A DNA stretch of 44,036 bases from Byssochlamys sp. IMV 00236 (GCA_001931875.2 MSJH02000223.1:1-44036); one strand, 5' to 3'; shown: positions 11,371 through 25,290, numbered from the stretch's first letter. A program made the numbers and translations. Notes: a model not told the origin generated them from the sequence alone.

Positions 11371-13198
11371 TTAGATCTCTTGCTTTTCGTCAATGATGAT
11401 CAGCTCAGTGTTGTTTTCGTGCTGCTCTTTTGCAGATTCTTCTTCGAGATATCTAGCAATATCCAATTTAGCCTTGTCAACATCGATGAACCAAATGATC
11501 ACCATGGCAACAACAAATAAGGCGAGTACAAATGGCCAACCTCTCCAGAGGTTTGTTGTGTACTGAGTGATGGCACCAATGATAGCAGGGCCGATCCAGG
11601 AAGAAGCTTTATTGATGACACCAAAGAGGCCAAAGAACAGGTTTTCTTTGCCTTTAGGAATCAATTCAGCCAACATAGTGTTCTGCCATGCCCAAATAGG
11701 GGCTGAGAATAGACCTGTCCAAACATAGAATACCCAGAGCTCCCAGCTGGTTCTGATGCCAAAATTAGTAAGACCTATACCAAAACATCCCCAGACGGCG
11801 ACAACACCAGAGAGGCCGACGATGATAAGTAGGTTGGTCTTTGTGCTGACACCTATCTTTGACAACCAGAGAAAGAAGAAGCAGCCGATAATGGATGTCA
11901 CGGCTGATGCGAGGTTGAGGATAGTGACTTGCTGAGCGGAAAAGCTTGTGATTTGACCCTGCGTGATGGCGATCATTTGATTTGTTGTCGAGATAGCATC
12001 TGAGAACATAAAGTAAGAGAGAATATACAAGAATAGGTACTTGAGTCTCTTTGCTTCCTTTACGGCCCTAAAAATCGATTTCCAACCGATGGTAAAATGG
12101 TTTGAGTCCTTTGGAAGAGGTGGGCCTTGTCTACCCGTAGGAATGGCGAGGAAGTAAGGGATGGCGTTTAGTACCCAGAAACCACCACAGACAACAGTGG
12201 AGATGTAATTGAATATAGGTGCATTACCAAGGTAATGTGGGGTATCCTCTGGGAAATTATAGTTTGACCACGCAATGTAGGATACACCAGACAGGATGCC
12301 TTGTGAAAATGGATTAGGTTATTGTGTGTGTCCTACACAATTATTCATGTACCGCACCTGTCATGATCAAGAAACCAATGTTTGAAAAGATAGTAGACAC
12401 AGCAGACACATGATTTCTCCATTTTTCAGTAATAACTAGTTTCTCATCTCTTGACAAGTTGGGATCTGCTCGAGCCTTTCGGACCACTGGTAAGTTATCA
12501 CTATTGTATGAATACGGAATAAAGAACCTGTAACCAAATCTGTTAAAATCTTTACCTGAGTGTAGGGAAAGCAGCTGCATAAAATACGAGCGATGTTCCA
12601 TATGAGATCAGAGCAAGGATCATGATGGCCATCATGGCATTCCAGTTGGATCCATCATTATAAATAAAGACGATAGGAAGTATTTGAGTAGCACAGCCGA
12701 TAACGGTGGCAATTAAGAGAATGTACCTATTCCATTTACCGTAATCTGCAAGACTGCCAAATGAAGTAAATAGAACGAATTGGATCACGAAGGCTATTGC
12801 TTGAGAATACAAGACCATGGACGCAACGGGAACACTGCCTCCATTCCAAGGAACATAACATACTTCGTCTTGGTTATAAATGTCACAACCTTGTTTGGCA
12901 GGCGAGGTATCTGTGGCAGGATAGAACCCTCCGAGATAAGCGAGAGACTGAAGTATATTTGGCATGTAACTATTAATAGTAAATCCATTATCCTAAAAAT
13001 GCAAAAGACTATTTAATAAAGTATGATTATATATAAACTTTATCAACATACTCCATTATAATAAAGGTAATATCCCCATAGTTCCCATTTAGTAGCAGGA
13101 GGCTGAGAGAGTACTTCTTTGCCTTCTTTTGTTGTTGGATCTATTTCTACATCTGTTGAAGTAAAAGGACTAGCAAAGATACCGTTTTCCTTTTTCAT
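11371..13198 (-). CDS. ATG22: Atg22-like vacuolar amino acid effluxer (major facilitator fold)
   Basis: Four exons (13198-13052, 12992-12556, 12527-12358, 12299-11371) give 560 aa. After a hydrophilic N-terminus comes WELWGYYLYYNGDNGF, the family-typical entry to helix 1, then about 12 hydrophobic helices including the GTSLVFYAAAFP and FSAPIWAWQNTMLAELIP regions. The C-terminal 45 residues are charged and cytosolic. In yeast Atg22 releases amino acids from the vacuole after autophagic breakdown, so a similar role in nutrient recycling is inferred. Its stop lies 80 bp from the stop of the convergent ABC transporter gene. Confidence 0.92.
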
Positions 13199-14289
13199 TT
13201 ATTAAAGGTAACAAAAGAGAGAAAAGGAAAGACGAAATAAAAAAAGACATGATCTTTTTATAGTTGATCCACAATGAAAAGTGCAACCGTTTGTTCTTTT
13301 TTTTTCTTTTTTTTTATTCCCACAGCAACCTGTATTTAGAATCGAATTATTGTGATACCATTCGTATTCCTATGAAAAAGTCCCTTGGAAACAGACCCTT
13401 TTATCTTTATTTACCTTACTTAAACCAATTGAAATCACGTAATACAAGTATATCACCTGGCCTTTGGTCTATTTATAAAATATACATTAATACATAGTCG
13501 TTTGTCCTTTTTGCTTATTTTGGATATATTATCATTTTCATTATTACTTTCTATCATTCTTTCTTCGCACACAAAGGTGATCATCTGTGTTATTTCAATG
13601 ACCGAGTAAAAGATAATTAAGGCCATGTCAATCAATTAAAGAATCATTTGTGCTGCATACAAGGGAGGAGCATATATCAAGCAATATGAAGATGGGAGGA
13701 AATGGGGCTAAGCCATGTATTTGCAAGGCTCTCTTCTTTTGTCAAATTCGCGATGACAAGACTCGTTCTGCTTCTTAGTAATACAGGCAACACTGTACCT
13801 GTACTTGGCTCTTGTGACATTGTGGTCTTCTAAAGATCTACAATACTCTGGTCGATTTCCCTTATCAAACATTAATTTGACAGTAATGTTTCGATATGTT
13901 CATTGGGTAACCTTAACATTACGACTCTCTATATGTCTGTCGAATAAGCCACGGCCAAGATGAGGCCTATTTCCCCTTTGCCAGATCCGATTATGTGATT
14001 GGCTTTCGGAACTAATAGAGGAACGGGAACTCCCACCATTAGACGAATTTCATACTATTTTATATGCAAAGAGTACTCCACAAGGAATTTCATGACACGG
14101 CGGAGACAAGAGCGAGACTGCTAGATAACACAATAAGAGGGTGATTATTGAAAGAAGATATGCAGCATCACTATTATGGACAAAAATGGAAACGTTGCAA
14201 TTCCAATCATGATGGTATACGTAATTGTTCCTTTTTTTTCTTTTTTCTTTTTTATTTACTCTTTACATGTCAAGAAAATTCAGATTACT
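13199..14289. other. Gene-poor upstream region of the Atg22-like gene
   Basis: About 1.1 kb of AT-rich sequence with pyrimidine runs. It presumably includes the promoter of the permease gene. I see no gene, RNA gene or clear repeat. Confidence 0.45.
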
Positions 14290-14400
14290 TTAAACATGCA
14301 TAGTAGCAAAGGTTCCTTTCGTCTGGTTGGCAAAATCGGGGGAAGCTAAGCAGGCATCACTTGTGATGAAGAGTCTATGGTTAGGATTTTGCCTGTAGAG
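14290..14400 (-). repeat. Truncated copy of a coding-like repeat (ERNLCYYA motif)
   Basis: On the minus strand one frame reads FCQPDERNLCYYA before a stop. The same pattern occurs as FCPPKERNLCYYA near 14720-14780. The nucleotide match covers GCATAGTA-CAAAGGTTCCTTTC and some flanking bases, then fades. Likely a truncated duplicate of the longer frame at 14674-15224. Confidence 0.35.
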
Positions 14401-14673
14401 AGCTGATCCTTCCGGATACTTTGAAAAAGGTATCGCCAGCAGCGACTTTTTTCTACACCTAGCCATAAGTCTTTTGATCTCTTTGGCTATCATCATTGTG
14501 TGTCGACCCTGGAATACACCAAGTCGCGCTTGATGCTCTCACATTGATGGTAGTGAAAGTAGCTACGTACGTACTGAATTTGCAATACATGGTCGTATAA
14601 GCGGTAATGCACACACATATTTATATGCACGACTAACATAGTTTCTTTGATATCATAGCATTTAAAAATTTAT

Positions 14674-15224
14674 TCACCTTCTGTTGTTGGCTCTGTTTCT
14701 ATGGGATAACGCATGGCTTGTAACCGCATAGTAACAAAGGTTCCTTTCTTTTGGTGGACAAAATTTGGCAACACTCGTCAAAGTAGCGCAGTATGTCGTC
14801 GTGGCTTTCATCTTATCACCTAATTGGATAGCTATTGCTCTTAACGCTGACTGAAGTGAATGTCGTCCATATGTATTTGCGTATTGATTACAGTCTCTTT
14901 TATGGCTTACCCTGACAACATTGACCACCGTGCTTGATTCCATGCTTGATTGAATGTATCGTACCTTGTCGGAGTTGTTGACATTTGTGAGTATCACCGT
15001 ATGATCTTTTGGGAGAATTGATCGTAATTGTCTTGTTTGAAAAGATTTTTGGATAATGATAATGATGACAGTTGAAGGCATATATGGATATAGAACGCGA
15101 AATACAGAAGTGATCACTGCTTGGTAGACCTTTAACTGTTGAATGGAGTATGTCTGACGATCCATAAAAGTCGCAATATATTTTTCAGTCCTTGAGAGAC
15201 ACACTGACGCAGATATGGCCTATC
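14674..15224 (-). pseudogene. Unrecognised open frame, probable repeat-derived gene remnant
   Basis: An uninterrupted frame of about 180 codons opens after a possible acceptor (atatgatag) near 15225. It has no in-frame ATG before codon 20. A mid-region hydrophobic strand with five Ile (STVIIIIIQKSF) sits before a charged region, and the C-terminal part has FCPPKERNLCYYA, shared with the fragment at 14290. No family recognised. The lack of a start, the duplicated tail and the setting among repeats suggest a remnant. Confidence 0.3.
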
Positions 15225-15572
15225 ATATGTGAGCTTACTATTAGAAACACCGTTACAATACTTAATTAAATGTCTGTGCTCTAACTTCCATATCGATGAC
15301 TCCTTGTTCAACAGCCATTGTCATATCATGCACCATCTCATTGACAAGGCACTTCAAGCATAGATTGAATCAATAGTTTAATAGTAACTACGGTCCTTCC
15401 CAGTTGTTCCCTTAGTAACTGAATGCTTATAAGTACGCTTACAGTATTCAATTATCGTTATTGTTCATGGATGTTAAAAGAATATAAATGCCATTGTTTT
15501 ATTCATCGTAAATAAAGGTGCTATAGACTTGATCTCACTGACTCATTGTCCTTTTTCCTTTATTACCAGTCT

Positions 15573-16266
15573 TTACCTCTTGCCTTTGTACTTGGCAAAA
15601 CTATCTTCTTGGGAGCTTTCATTCGTATAGAGGAATCTTTCTGCGGCTGACCTGATCTGTCTTGATGCTCTCTCTCTAGTCCTTGGATGCGATGAGATAA
15701 AGGAACAGTCAGGTCGTATTCGTTTGTAGTTTCCTGAAGTTGGAGCATTAGTGTCTGGAAGGGTATGCGACTTTGCTTCGCCTGTCTTTGTCGCGTATTC
15801 GAGGGGCAGTTTAACTGTCTGAGAAGAATCGGATTGTCGGGTTCTTCTGTTGTTTAGTATGTACAATTTCAATGCGAAGTAGATAGTCTTCAGTTCGCTT
15901 ACATTGGTAGAAGTTTCTTTTTTTTTTTCTTCCTTCGCCCCAATAGCCCGACGTTTCTAGTATTTCCGACTTCACTCCGTAGTCTGTGTTTGGAAGCATC
16001 TACATGGATTATCAGGGTTGGAGTCAAGGGCTCTGGAGGTGCCATATGAATTGGAAGGCTGTTCTTGTTCAATGATCATCCTTCCTACCATTGTAAGCTT
16101 TGCAAGCTTTGCTGAAAGTTAGCAAGGCCATTTCCAATTCTTGTTGCCGTTCTACCTCATGCCCTTCGTTGGGTTCCATTGAAGATGACGAGCATGAAGT
16201 AAAGATTCGCCGATCATTAGGACTACTGATGCCATCTTCCCAATCAGGCTCACCACCTAACGGCAT
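15573..16266 (-). pseudogene. Degenerate coding-like segment, possibly transposon gag-like
   Basis: Starts with an ATG-led acidic frame at 16266 (MPLGGEPDWED...) that continues as EVERQQELEMALLTF, then loses frame. Further down, a Lys-rich stretch (GRRKKKKK) can be spliced at GTAAGC to a Ser/Arg-rich frame ending at 15573 (AKYKGKR). Pieces are coding-like but shift frame more than once. The mix of acidic N-terminus, coiled stretch and basic tail resembles gag-type proteins, but no zinc knuckle is seen. Weak call. Confidence 0.25.
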
Positions 16267-16285
16267 GATCTGATAATTGCAGTTT

Positions 16286-16555
16286 TCATTACTTGCAGCA
16301 CTCGCTGGACAATCTTGTTTATTTTCACTTGTAGCATCATGATGTTCATCTACTCAGTGTTGAGGCGAAACCCCTATGAATCCCCGTGGGTTGTGATGAA
16401 ATTAGCGTACTCTTTTCCCAGTTCATGAAGAAACCCAGTGATGTAATGACAGAATGGCGTATTCTTGTGAATGAATGGATGATAATGTTGTCAGCGGGGC
16501 TCGTAATGGCCATTGGTGCCTGCGTTAGTAAAAACGGAGGGAGGGAGGGCTTCTC
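16286..16555 (+). repeat. Inverted repeat, arm A
   Basis: Near-identical, in opposite orientation, to 20641-20485 plus 20155-20056. Arm A is continuous; arm B is split by an insertion. One + strand frame encodes TEWRILVNEWMIMLSAGLV and GACVSKNGG, which in arm B is the upstream part of the Rpn-like gene. After the G-rich tract at about 16540 the two arms diverge, so arm A keeps only the 5' portion of that gene. Confidence 0.8.
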
Positions 16556-17180
16556 ACCATGGGTGGCGTGTGGCAGTCTTGATAGTTTGTTGATCTTGTG
16601 CCACACTTTCGTTAAGGTTTGTGATATGCTCCATGACTGGCTCAACAAATGCGTCGCTTAAATGGCTATAAAAGGGGTACACTTGTTGCATTAATTTTAA
16701 GTCTACGATAAAAAAGAAAGCGTGGTTCTGAGAGTAATGATCGCATCTCAAGTTGAAAAGGAGACAAATAAGATTGAAACAGCAACTACGCTCAATTAAC
16801 CTTTTATGATGTTTGAACTCATTGTTGCTTTACTTATGTTGTGATATAAAAAAAAGTAAACTAAGTCGGCTGCTTCTTATTTTGGGAAATGTTATAAATA
16901 TTCGTAAACTTGGTTACAAAAGAATCCTTTCTATAACCTTTCATCGTTTTGTTTTTCTTGTTCTTAAGAGCATAGAGCATATGAAAATCATTAATGTAAG
17001 CCTATGTATTTAAAATATATTAAAGAAAGAACGAATATTAGATTATTTGATATTTATTCCAACATACCTTGACACTTAGCACAAGCATCAGAGTGTTATA
17101 CCTTCTGTGATATTTGTGCTATATAGTTGTAAAACAGTGAAGAGTCAATTGACTACATTTACTTTTAATAGAAAGAAGAG

Positions 17181-17661
17181 CTAATAAATGAGGATACGAC
17201 CCGGATATATATGAGGGGTGACGACTGTAAATATCTGATGTATACAACAAGACGGCGTCAGACATTTACAGTCCTCAATTTTAGCTGCATCACTCTTCTT
17301 TAATGGCTTCGCCTTCGAGAAGTGAATAAACTTATGGGGGTTCAGAATACCTGATCTATGTCTCAGAGTATCTGCTCTATTTAACGAGTTTATCTTAATA
17401 TTCTTCTCGAGCTTAGACCAGTGTTCCTTTATAGAGTTCACAAAAGGTAAATCAAGCAGCATAAATAAAGACTTGAATCCTCGTTTGTTTATAACATTCA
17501 CAACAAAGCGAGTGTTTCCATGATAGTGAAAGATCCCTTCTTATTGTATTTATCACAAATTCAGCATACGTATCATGCAAAGGAAAGCTAACAAAATGCA
17601 TGAATTTGTAGTCCATATTTCCTTTTCTAAAGTCAGTCGAAGAGCTCTGGTTTAAGATCAA
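17181..17661 (-). pseudogene. Broken open frame of an unidentified repeat family
   Basis: Two overlapping minus-strand frames, one with VSFPLHDTYAEFVINTIRR, the next with NTRFVVNVINKRGFKSLF through FTVVTPHIYPGRILIY and a stop. They join as one protein if a single frameshift near 17540 is assumed. The 3' end matches a copy near 37785-37865 whose frame ends with the same RILIY. The protein is not recognised; a transposon-encoded or amplified host gene is likely. Confidence 0.35.
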
Positions 17662-17738
17662 GACAGAGGTCAGCTTTCTAAGAAAGACTAATTACCATCT
17701 TTATTATTGAGTCTGTTCAGAAGATGACTTGATACCTT

Positions 17739-17760
17739 AGTATCGGTAGTATCGGTAGTG
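17739..17760 (+). repeat. 9-bp tandem repeat at left flank of mariner element
   Basis: TATCGGTAG repeated twice and part of a third unit. Variants of the same unit continue at 19046-19075 on the other side of the transposon, so the element appears to have landed inside a short minisatellite. Confidence 0.6.
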
Positions 17761-19045
17761 CAGTCACACATAATTCGGTTTCCGCAAATTTTACATCAAA
17801 TGTTTGGAAAGCCATTGTTCCTCCCCTTCAGTGTTTAGAGACTCCATGTTTATAAAGAATAGGCTTTAATATGTTTATTGAAAGAATATAAAATAAAAAG
17901 AAAAATCAATATTTCGTCGACCCTCCTTTTGCCTCAATTACTGCCTCACATCAAGCCTTCATACTTTCGATCAAATATGCCGCTAATCCAGGGCTTATTT
18001 TCTTCCACTCTTCTCTCAACACAATGCTCAACACTTCAGTATTTCTTATCTCACTACTTATTTCCTTGCTAAGTTTACCCAAAGCGGCCCAAACATGCTC
18101 TATCGGGTTCAAATCAGGACTTTGTGTAGGTCAGTGCTCAAAGCCCCTGATCTGGTGGGGTTCCTTCCACCAGTATGGCAGCTAGCTCCATCCTCTTGGA
18201 ATATGTAGTCTCTGTCCTCTTGTTGTCAGAGTTGCGTGAACCAGGGATGGAAGCTTTGAGCTAAAGTATTGATATATTCGTCTTGATCGACTGTGTTGTC
18301 AACCAAGACCAATGGGCCAAAACCGTTGGCATGAAAGCAGCTCCAAATCATCATCCCACCGTCTCCATACTTCTTTGTCAGTACAATATGCTTAGTCTCA
18401 TATCGTTCACCAACTTTTCTGATGACTCTGACACCTCCATTGTTACTGGTAATAGTGAACCGAGATTCATCGCTCCAAATGACGCTAGACCACTGTTCAA
18501 TCGTCCAATTGGTATGTCATGGGCCCAGCGAAGCCTTTTCTTCATGTGCTCTTCTGTCAATGCTGGTTTATGAGTAGCAAAGTAAGAACCATAATCCATC
18601 CTCTTCGAACTGCTGATAACAGTCTGTCTACAGATTTCTACATCTACATTATGCAGTTCTAATTTCAGACGGTCGTATGTTACGAATGGATCATCTCTTA
18701 TGGTTCTCATAAGCAGTCTCTGGGATCTCTCATTGATTTTATGAGTTCTTCATTTTGGCTTGGTTGGCAGAGGCGATCCAGTCTTCTTTATTCTATCTAC
18801 AGTGCTTTGTACTATCGACTTTGGCATTTTGACTATGTTTGCAATGTTGTCATACGAATACCCTGCTTTTCTAAGGTAATGAATACCCCAGTACTTTCTT
18901 TCTTCGCGAGGCTGATAAGGGCCACGTTCTTTAGTTGATACGTTTTCAGCAGACATGGATGCTTATTAAAATATTGAGAAATAAACAAATTTATAAAAGA
19001 AAACAACTTCAATTTTTATTGAATTATGTGAATTATGTGTGACTG
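17761..19045 (-). mobile_element. Decayed Tc1/mariner transposon, 1285 bp
   Basis: Bounded by perfect 16-bp terminal inverted repeats, CAGTCACACATAATTC at 17761-17776 and its reverse complement at 19030-19045. The length is normal for the superfamily. The right flank begins TA, the usual target. On the left a TA lies three bases outside the repeat, so that end has changed. The single gene, a transposase on the minus strand, is broken (next entry). The element cannot move itself. Confidence 0.9.
17951..18956 (-). pseudogene. Tc1/mariner transposase pseudogene
   Basis: ATG at 18956. The N-terminal helix-turn-helix region includes YSYDNIANIVKMPKSIVQST. Catalytic parts can still be read: WSDESRF (first Asp), FQEDGASCHT (second Asp) and SPDLNPIEHVW (Asp/Glu of the third site). 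They lie in three frames. Damage seen: TGA at 18750-18752, where the neighbouring frame is conserved; a one-base loss near 18505; TGA after WFTQL; a length change after CHT; and TGA where EHWP-TQS would be expected. All three stops are explicable as C-to-T or G-to-A changes (CGA or TGG to TGA). Last stop at 17951. Confidence 0.88.
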
Positions 19046-19075
19046 TATCGGTACTATCGGTAGTATCAGTGGCAT
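19046..19075 (+). repeat. 9-bp tandem repeat at right flank of mariner element
   Basis: Three units, TATCGGTAC, TATCGGTAG and TATCAGTGG, in the same orientation as those on the left flank. It borders the 3' end of the Rpn-like frame, 10 bp away. Confidence 0.6.
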
Positions 19076-20055
19076 TGGATTTTATTCATGTTTTTCTCTT
19101 TTTTCTATAATACATCTCCTTTACGCTTACTGCACTCTTGTATTCCACAAAGAAACCTTTCTTGCAGCCTTCAGCGTGACAGTCAGTCCAGTTCATCCTC
19201 CCCTTCAACCCCTCCCTATACGACTTGATGAATTCGAAATCGTCCGTACTATGGAAAGCGGCTCCTGGCAGTTGATCTTCGTAGGCATCCATGATCTTAT
19301 TATCAACTTCCGAAATATTTAAGTCCTTTGGCGATGCCATTGGCGCCACCACGATATCAGACGAAGAAGAAATCCGTGAATACTTCCGTTTGCAAGTCTC
19401 CAGGTAGTCAATCCCGTCTCGAGCATAAAGAACAAGCTTCTCTCTCGAACCAGATGAAGGATCTTCCGCGACTTTTGTTATTTTTTCAAGCTGGAATTCC
19501 ATTTGATTGCGCACCTCTAGGAGCACAGTGCGCGCTTGATTCTCTTGAAAACACTCATTGTCCACCTTTTCGTTGGCTATGTGGTATAGTAATCTTATTA
19601 TGCGGTCCCCTCGTTGTCTCAAACCTAGTGGCGATTGATTTTGTTGCGTAAAAAAGATTCCGAGTGCAACCATCGGTTGAAGCAGTGGCTGTGTTGCATA
19701 GTCAGAGATTGTATCAGATGATAATAGTAAGCATTTCCGTGCCCACAGATCGCACAACGTCTCTCTCATAAATGGAAAAGCTTCGCTGGTTTTGAACTTT
19801 GCATCCAACTCCTTTCCATTTAGATGGTCAATGCATATGATAATCAGGATAGGTACTCTTTTGTGGATTTTTTTTGCTGATAGACAGTATCCCATCGCCC
19901 GATCCATAAACGTTATGTCAATTGTATGTTGTACCTCTATGAGTATAGGAGGTAGATCATTTGAGTGCAAGCTGGATGCATACAAAACATCGGATCTTGT
20001 GTTATCCGGCCATTCACCGTCAGCAGCAACGTAAGTGTGGTGTTTGCCTTCTCCC

Positions 20056-20641
20056 CCCCGTTTTTACTAATGCAGGCACCAATGGCCATTACGAGTCCCG
20101 CTGACAACATTATCATCCATTCATTCACAAGAATACGCCATTCTGTCATTACATCTGACGTGTTTGATGAGATAATCATTATAATAACTCGAGTATAATC
20201 TTACAGTAGAGCATACATTCTACTTTTCTCTATCGCATCTGAAAAGAATAACTTATAATAATAATAATAACTATAGTAGCTACTAGTATAACAATAATAA
20301 CATAAGCATAAATAATGTCAGTGACGACAATAATATAAATAGCAGTCATAGATTCTCTCTTCCTATAAAACGAACACGCGTCTTATTTAACAACATTCAG
20401 CTCTTCTTAATAAAAGAATCTAATTCGCAAGTCATCGACTAAATAGCCTTTTTTCAATAACAAACAAAGCTGACCACAACAACTTCACTGGGTTTCTTCA
20501 TGAACTGGGAAAAGAGTACGCTAATTTCATCACAACCCACGGGGATTCATAGGGGTTTCGCCTCAACACTGAGTAGATGAACATCATGATGCTACAAGTG
20601 AAAATAAACAAGATTGTCCAGCGAGTGCGGCAAGTAATGAA
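20056..20641 (-). repeat. Inverted repeat, arm B, split by an insertion
   Basis: Reverse-complement match to 16286-16555. The two matching pieces, 20056-20155 and 20485-20641, are contiguous in arm A, which dates the insertion at 20156-20484 after the duplication. The duplicated dinucleotide TC at the joints is either a short target duplication or microhomology. Confidence 0.8.
20156..20484 (+). mobile_element. 329-bp non-coding inserted repeat, copy 1
   Basis: Lies exactly where arm B is interrupted relative to arm A. It begins TGACGTG and includes TATAATCTTACAGTAGAGCA, a TAA/TAATAA-rich middle and CATCGACT-AATA-CCTTTTTTCAA near its right end. The same order of sequences appears at 36429-36701. 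No coding capacity, no terminal inverted repeats seen. Probably a non-autonomous element of unknown class. Confidence 0.65.
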
Positions 20642-20686
20642 GCTTGATACAGAGAGAAAGAACGATCCTACAGAATTCTTCCCCAA

Positions 20687-21540
20687 TTAGCTGGGCGTTC
20701 GTAGCATATATACAAGCTTTGTAAACTCTACTTGAACCTCCTGAAACACAAAAGCGTAGTTGGAAGCTATTCTTTTGGACTGATTGCATCCAATGCACAT
20801 AAGACCCTTTACGTAGGCCACCTCACCTATAATCTTCTCATTGCCACTGCTGTTCGAAAACGTGCATCTATAGGTCTCCAAGAATCCCTTTCTTTGGGCA
20901 GCAGAAAAACCCATAACCACGCCGAAGACAGATGTTTTGGATACGCCCGGAGTACTGAAAAAACGCTTCAAGATACGTTTTAAAAAAGGTTCATTCAAGA
21001 TTACCGATGGCAGCTTGTAAAATGAATAGGTGCTTGTTCAATGCGACATGCGAGTAAATAAAGATTGTCTCTTTTTTCCTCTCATCCTTACATTTCCAAC
21101 ACTCCCAATAATAACAAGCTGTCCTTAATGGCCTTGTAAGTGACATCAGTGACGATGAGTTGAGAGCTAAATGGCAGATCAAACTTCTTAGGAAAACAAA
21201 ATATAATATAGAAAGAAAAGATTGTTTAACTGCTTCTGCTGATGAAATAAAGCCTTCATATTCGCTCTCATTCTTTCCAAGCTCGCCAGTGACCATACTC
21301 TACAGGATCTGTATGCAGTACATCTCCATTCTACGTTTTCGGACTCGCCAAAGAAACTGGAACAAGAAACACCTATCCTCTGCGTCGCAATGTTCAGTTC
21401 GTATGTTGCGCGGTCCTTGTTAATCAAAATCTAGTTGACAGAGTCATATATAGAAGGATAAACTTCCCCGATTCTAGACGAAACTCCAGCAACAGTTTTC
21501 CTAAGTTTGAGGGCGTCAAGATGACTCTTCTCTGTGCCTA
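20687..21540 (-). pseudogene. Decayed multi-frame gene remnant of unknown family
   Basis: Minus-strand coding-like pieces in several frames: GTEKSHLDALKLRKTVAGVS (from about 21539), YELNIATQRIGVSCSSFF, FDLPFSSQLIVTDVTYKAIK, and a long last piece with RFFSTPGVSKTSVFGVVMGF and GEVAYVKGLMCIGCNQSK, ending at 20687. They lie in sensible order for one protein but need several frame changes. No family recognised. Confidence 0.3.
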
Positions 21541-21948
21541 TGAAATGCCTAGGCGAGTATCTTCTGTGGCTATGTTTTGTGCATCATTTTACACTTTCCG
21601 TCACTAACTTAAAATTGACCATAACAGTGCGAATCTTTTTCTTTCCAACTTGAAATCACAAGTACGCTTGTCCTTTTTATGGTTCTTTGCTGTATGTTTT
21701 CTACAAGCACCACCCAATATCAAAATTAATACCAACATGTTCGCTGTAAAGAACTACTGACACTTCTGCTGCATTCTCATCAAGGAACTGGGAGATGAAG
21801 TTTTATTTATTTGTTAAAGAATAAAATACACTGTAAAGTAACTTCGAAAAAGGCTTAAAAATGTACACCCGCCAATCCTGGGAGAGTTGTGCCACTGCTT
21901 CAACTTTATTCTTCCAGGGTCCGACAGAGCTTGATTTTCTCTTTGAAC
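21541..21948. other. Upstream region of mitochondrial leucyl-tRNA synthetase
   Basis: About 400 bp, no gene. Contains an out-of-frame ATG at 21861 that could open a 65-codon frame overlapping the synthetase start, if transcripts begin upstream of it. Confidence 0.4.
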
Positions 21949-25270
<3,322 letters not shown>

Positions 25271-25290
25271 CATGTAATAATAAATATGTT

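Larger units (their letters stand above)
19086..20641 (-). pseudogene. PD-(D/E)XK / Rpn-like nuclease-fold gene, interrupted
   Basis: The main frame runs from about 20050 to the stop at 19086, roughly 320 codons. Its core reads RSDVLYAS, then PPILIEVQHTID, then FMDRAMGYC and RVPILIIICID. Asp, 17 residues, Glu-x-Gln, Arg and Tyr, followed by a hydrophobic strand, match the layout of PDDEXK_2/Rpn-type transposase-like nucleases. Upstream coding (TEWRILVNEWMIMLSAGLV, GACISKNGG) is joined if the G run at 20053-20059 had eight rather than seven G. A 329-bp repeat splits the 5' part further. No start codon is certain. The C-terminal half is helical and charged. Family assignment is by pattern only. 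Confidence 0.5.

Noticed and set aside
18095..18130. GGTTCAAATC resembling a tRNA T-loop
   Set aside because: It is the reverse complement of the transposase SPDLNP codons; no acceptor stem or anticodon arm is present.
18283..18573. + strand open frame across the mariner element
   Set aside because: It is the antisense shadow of the transposase catalytic region.
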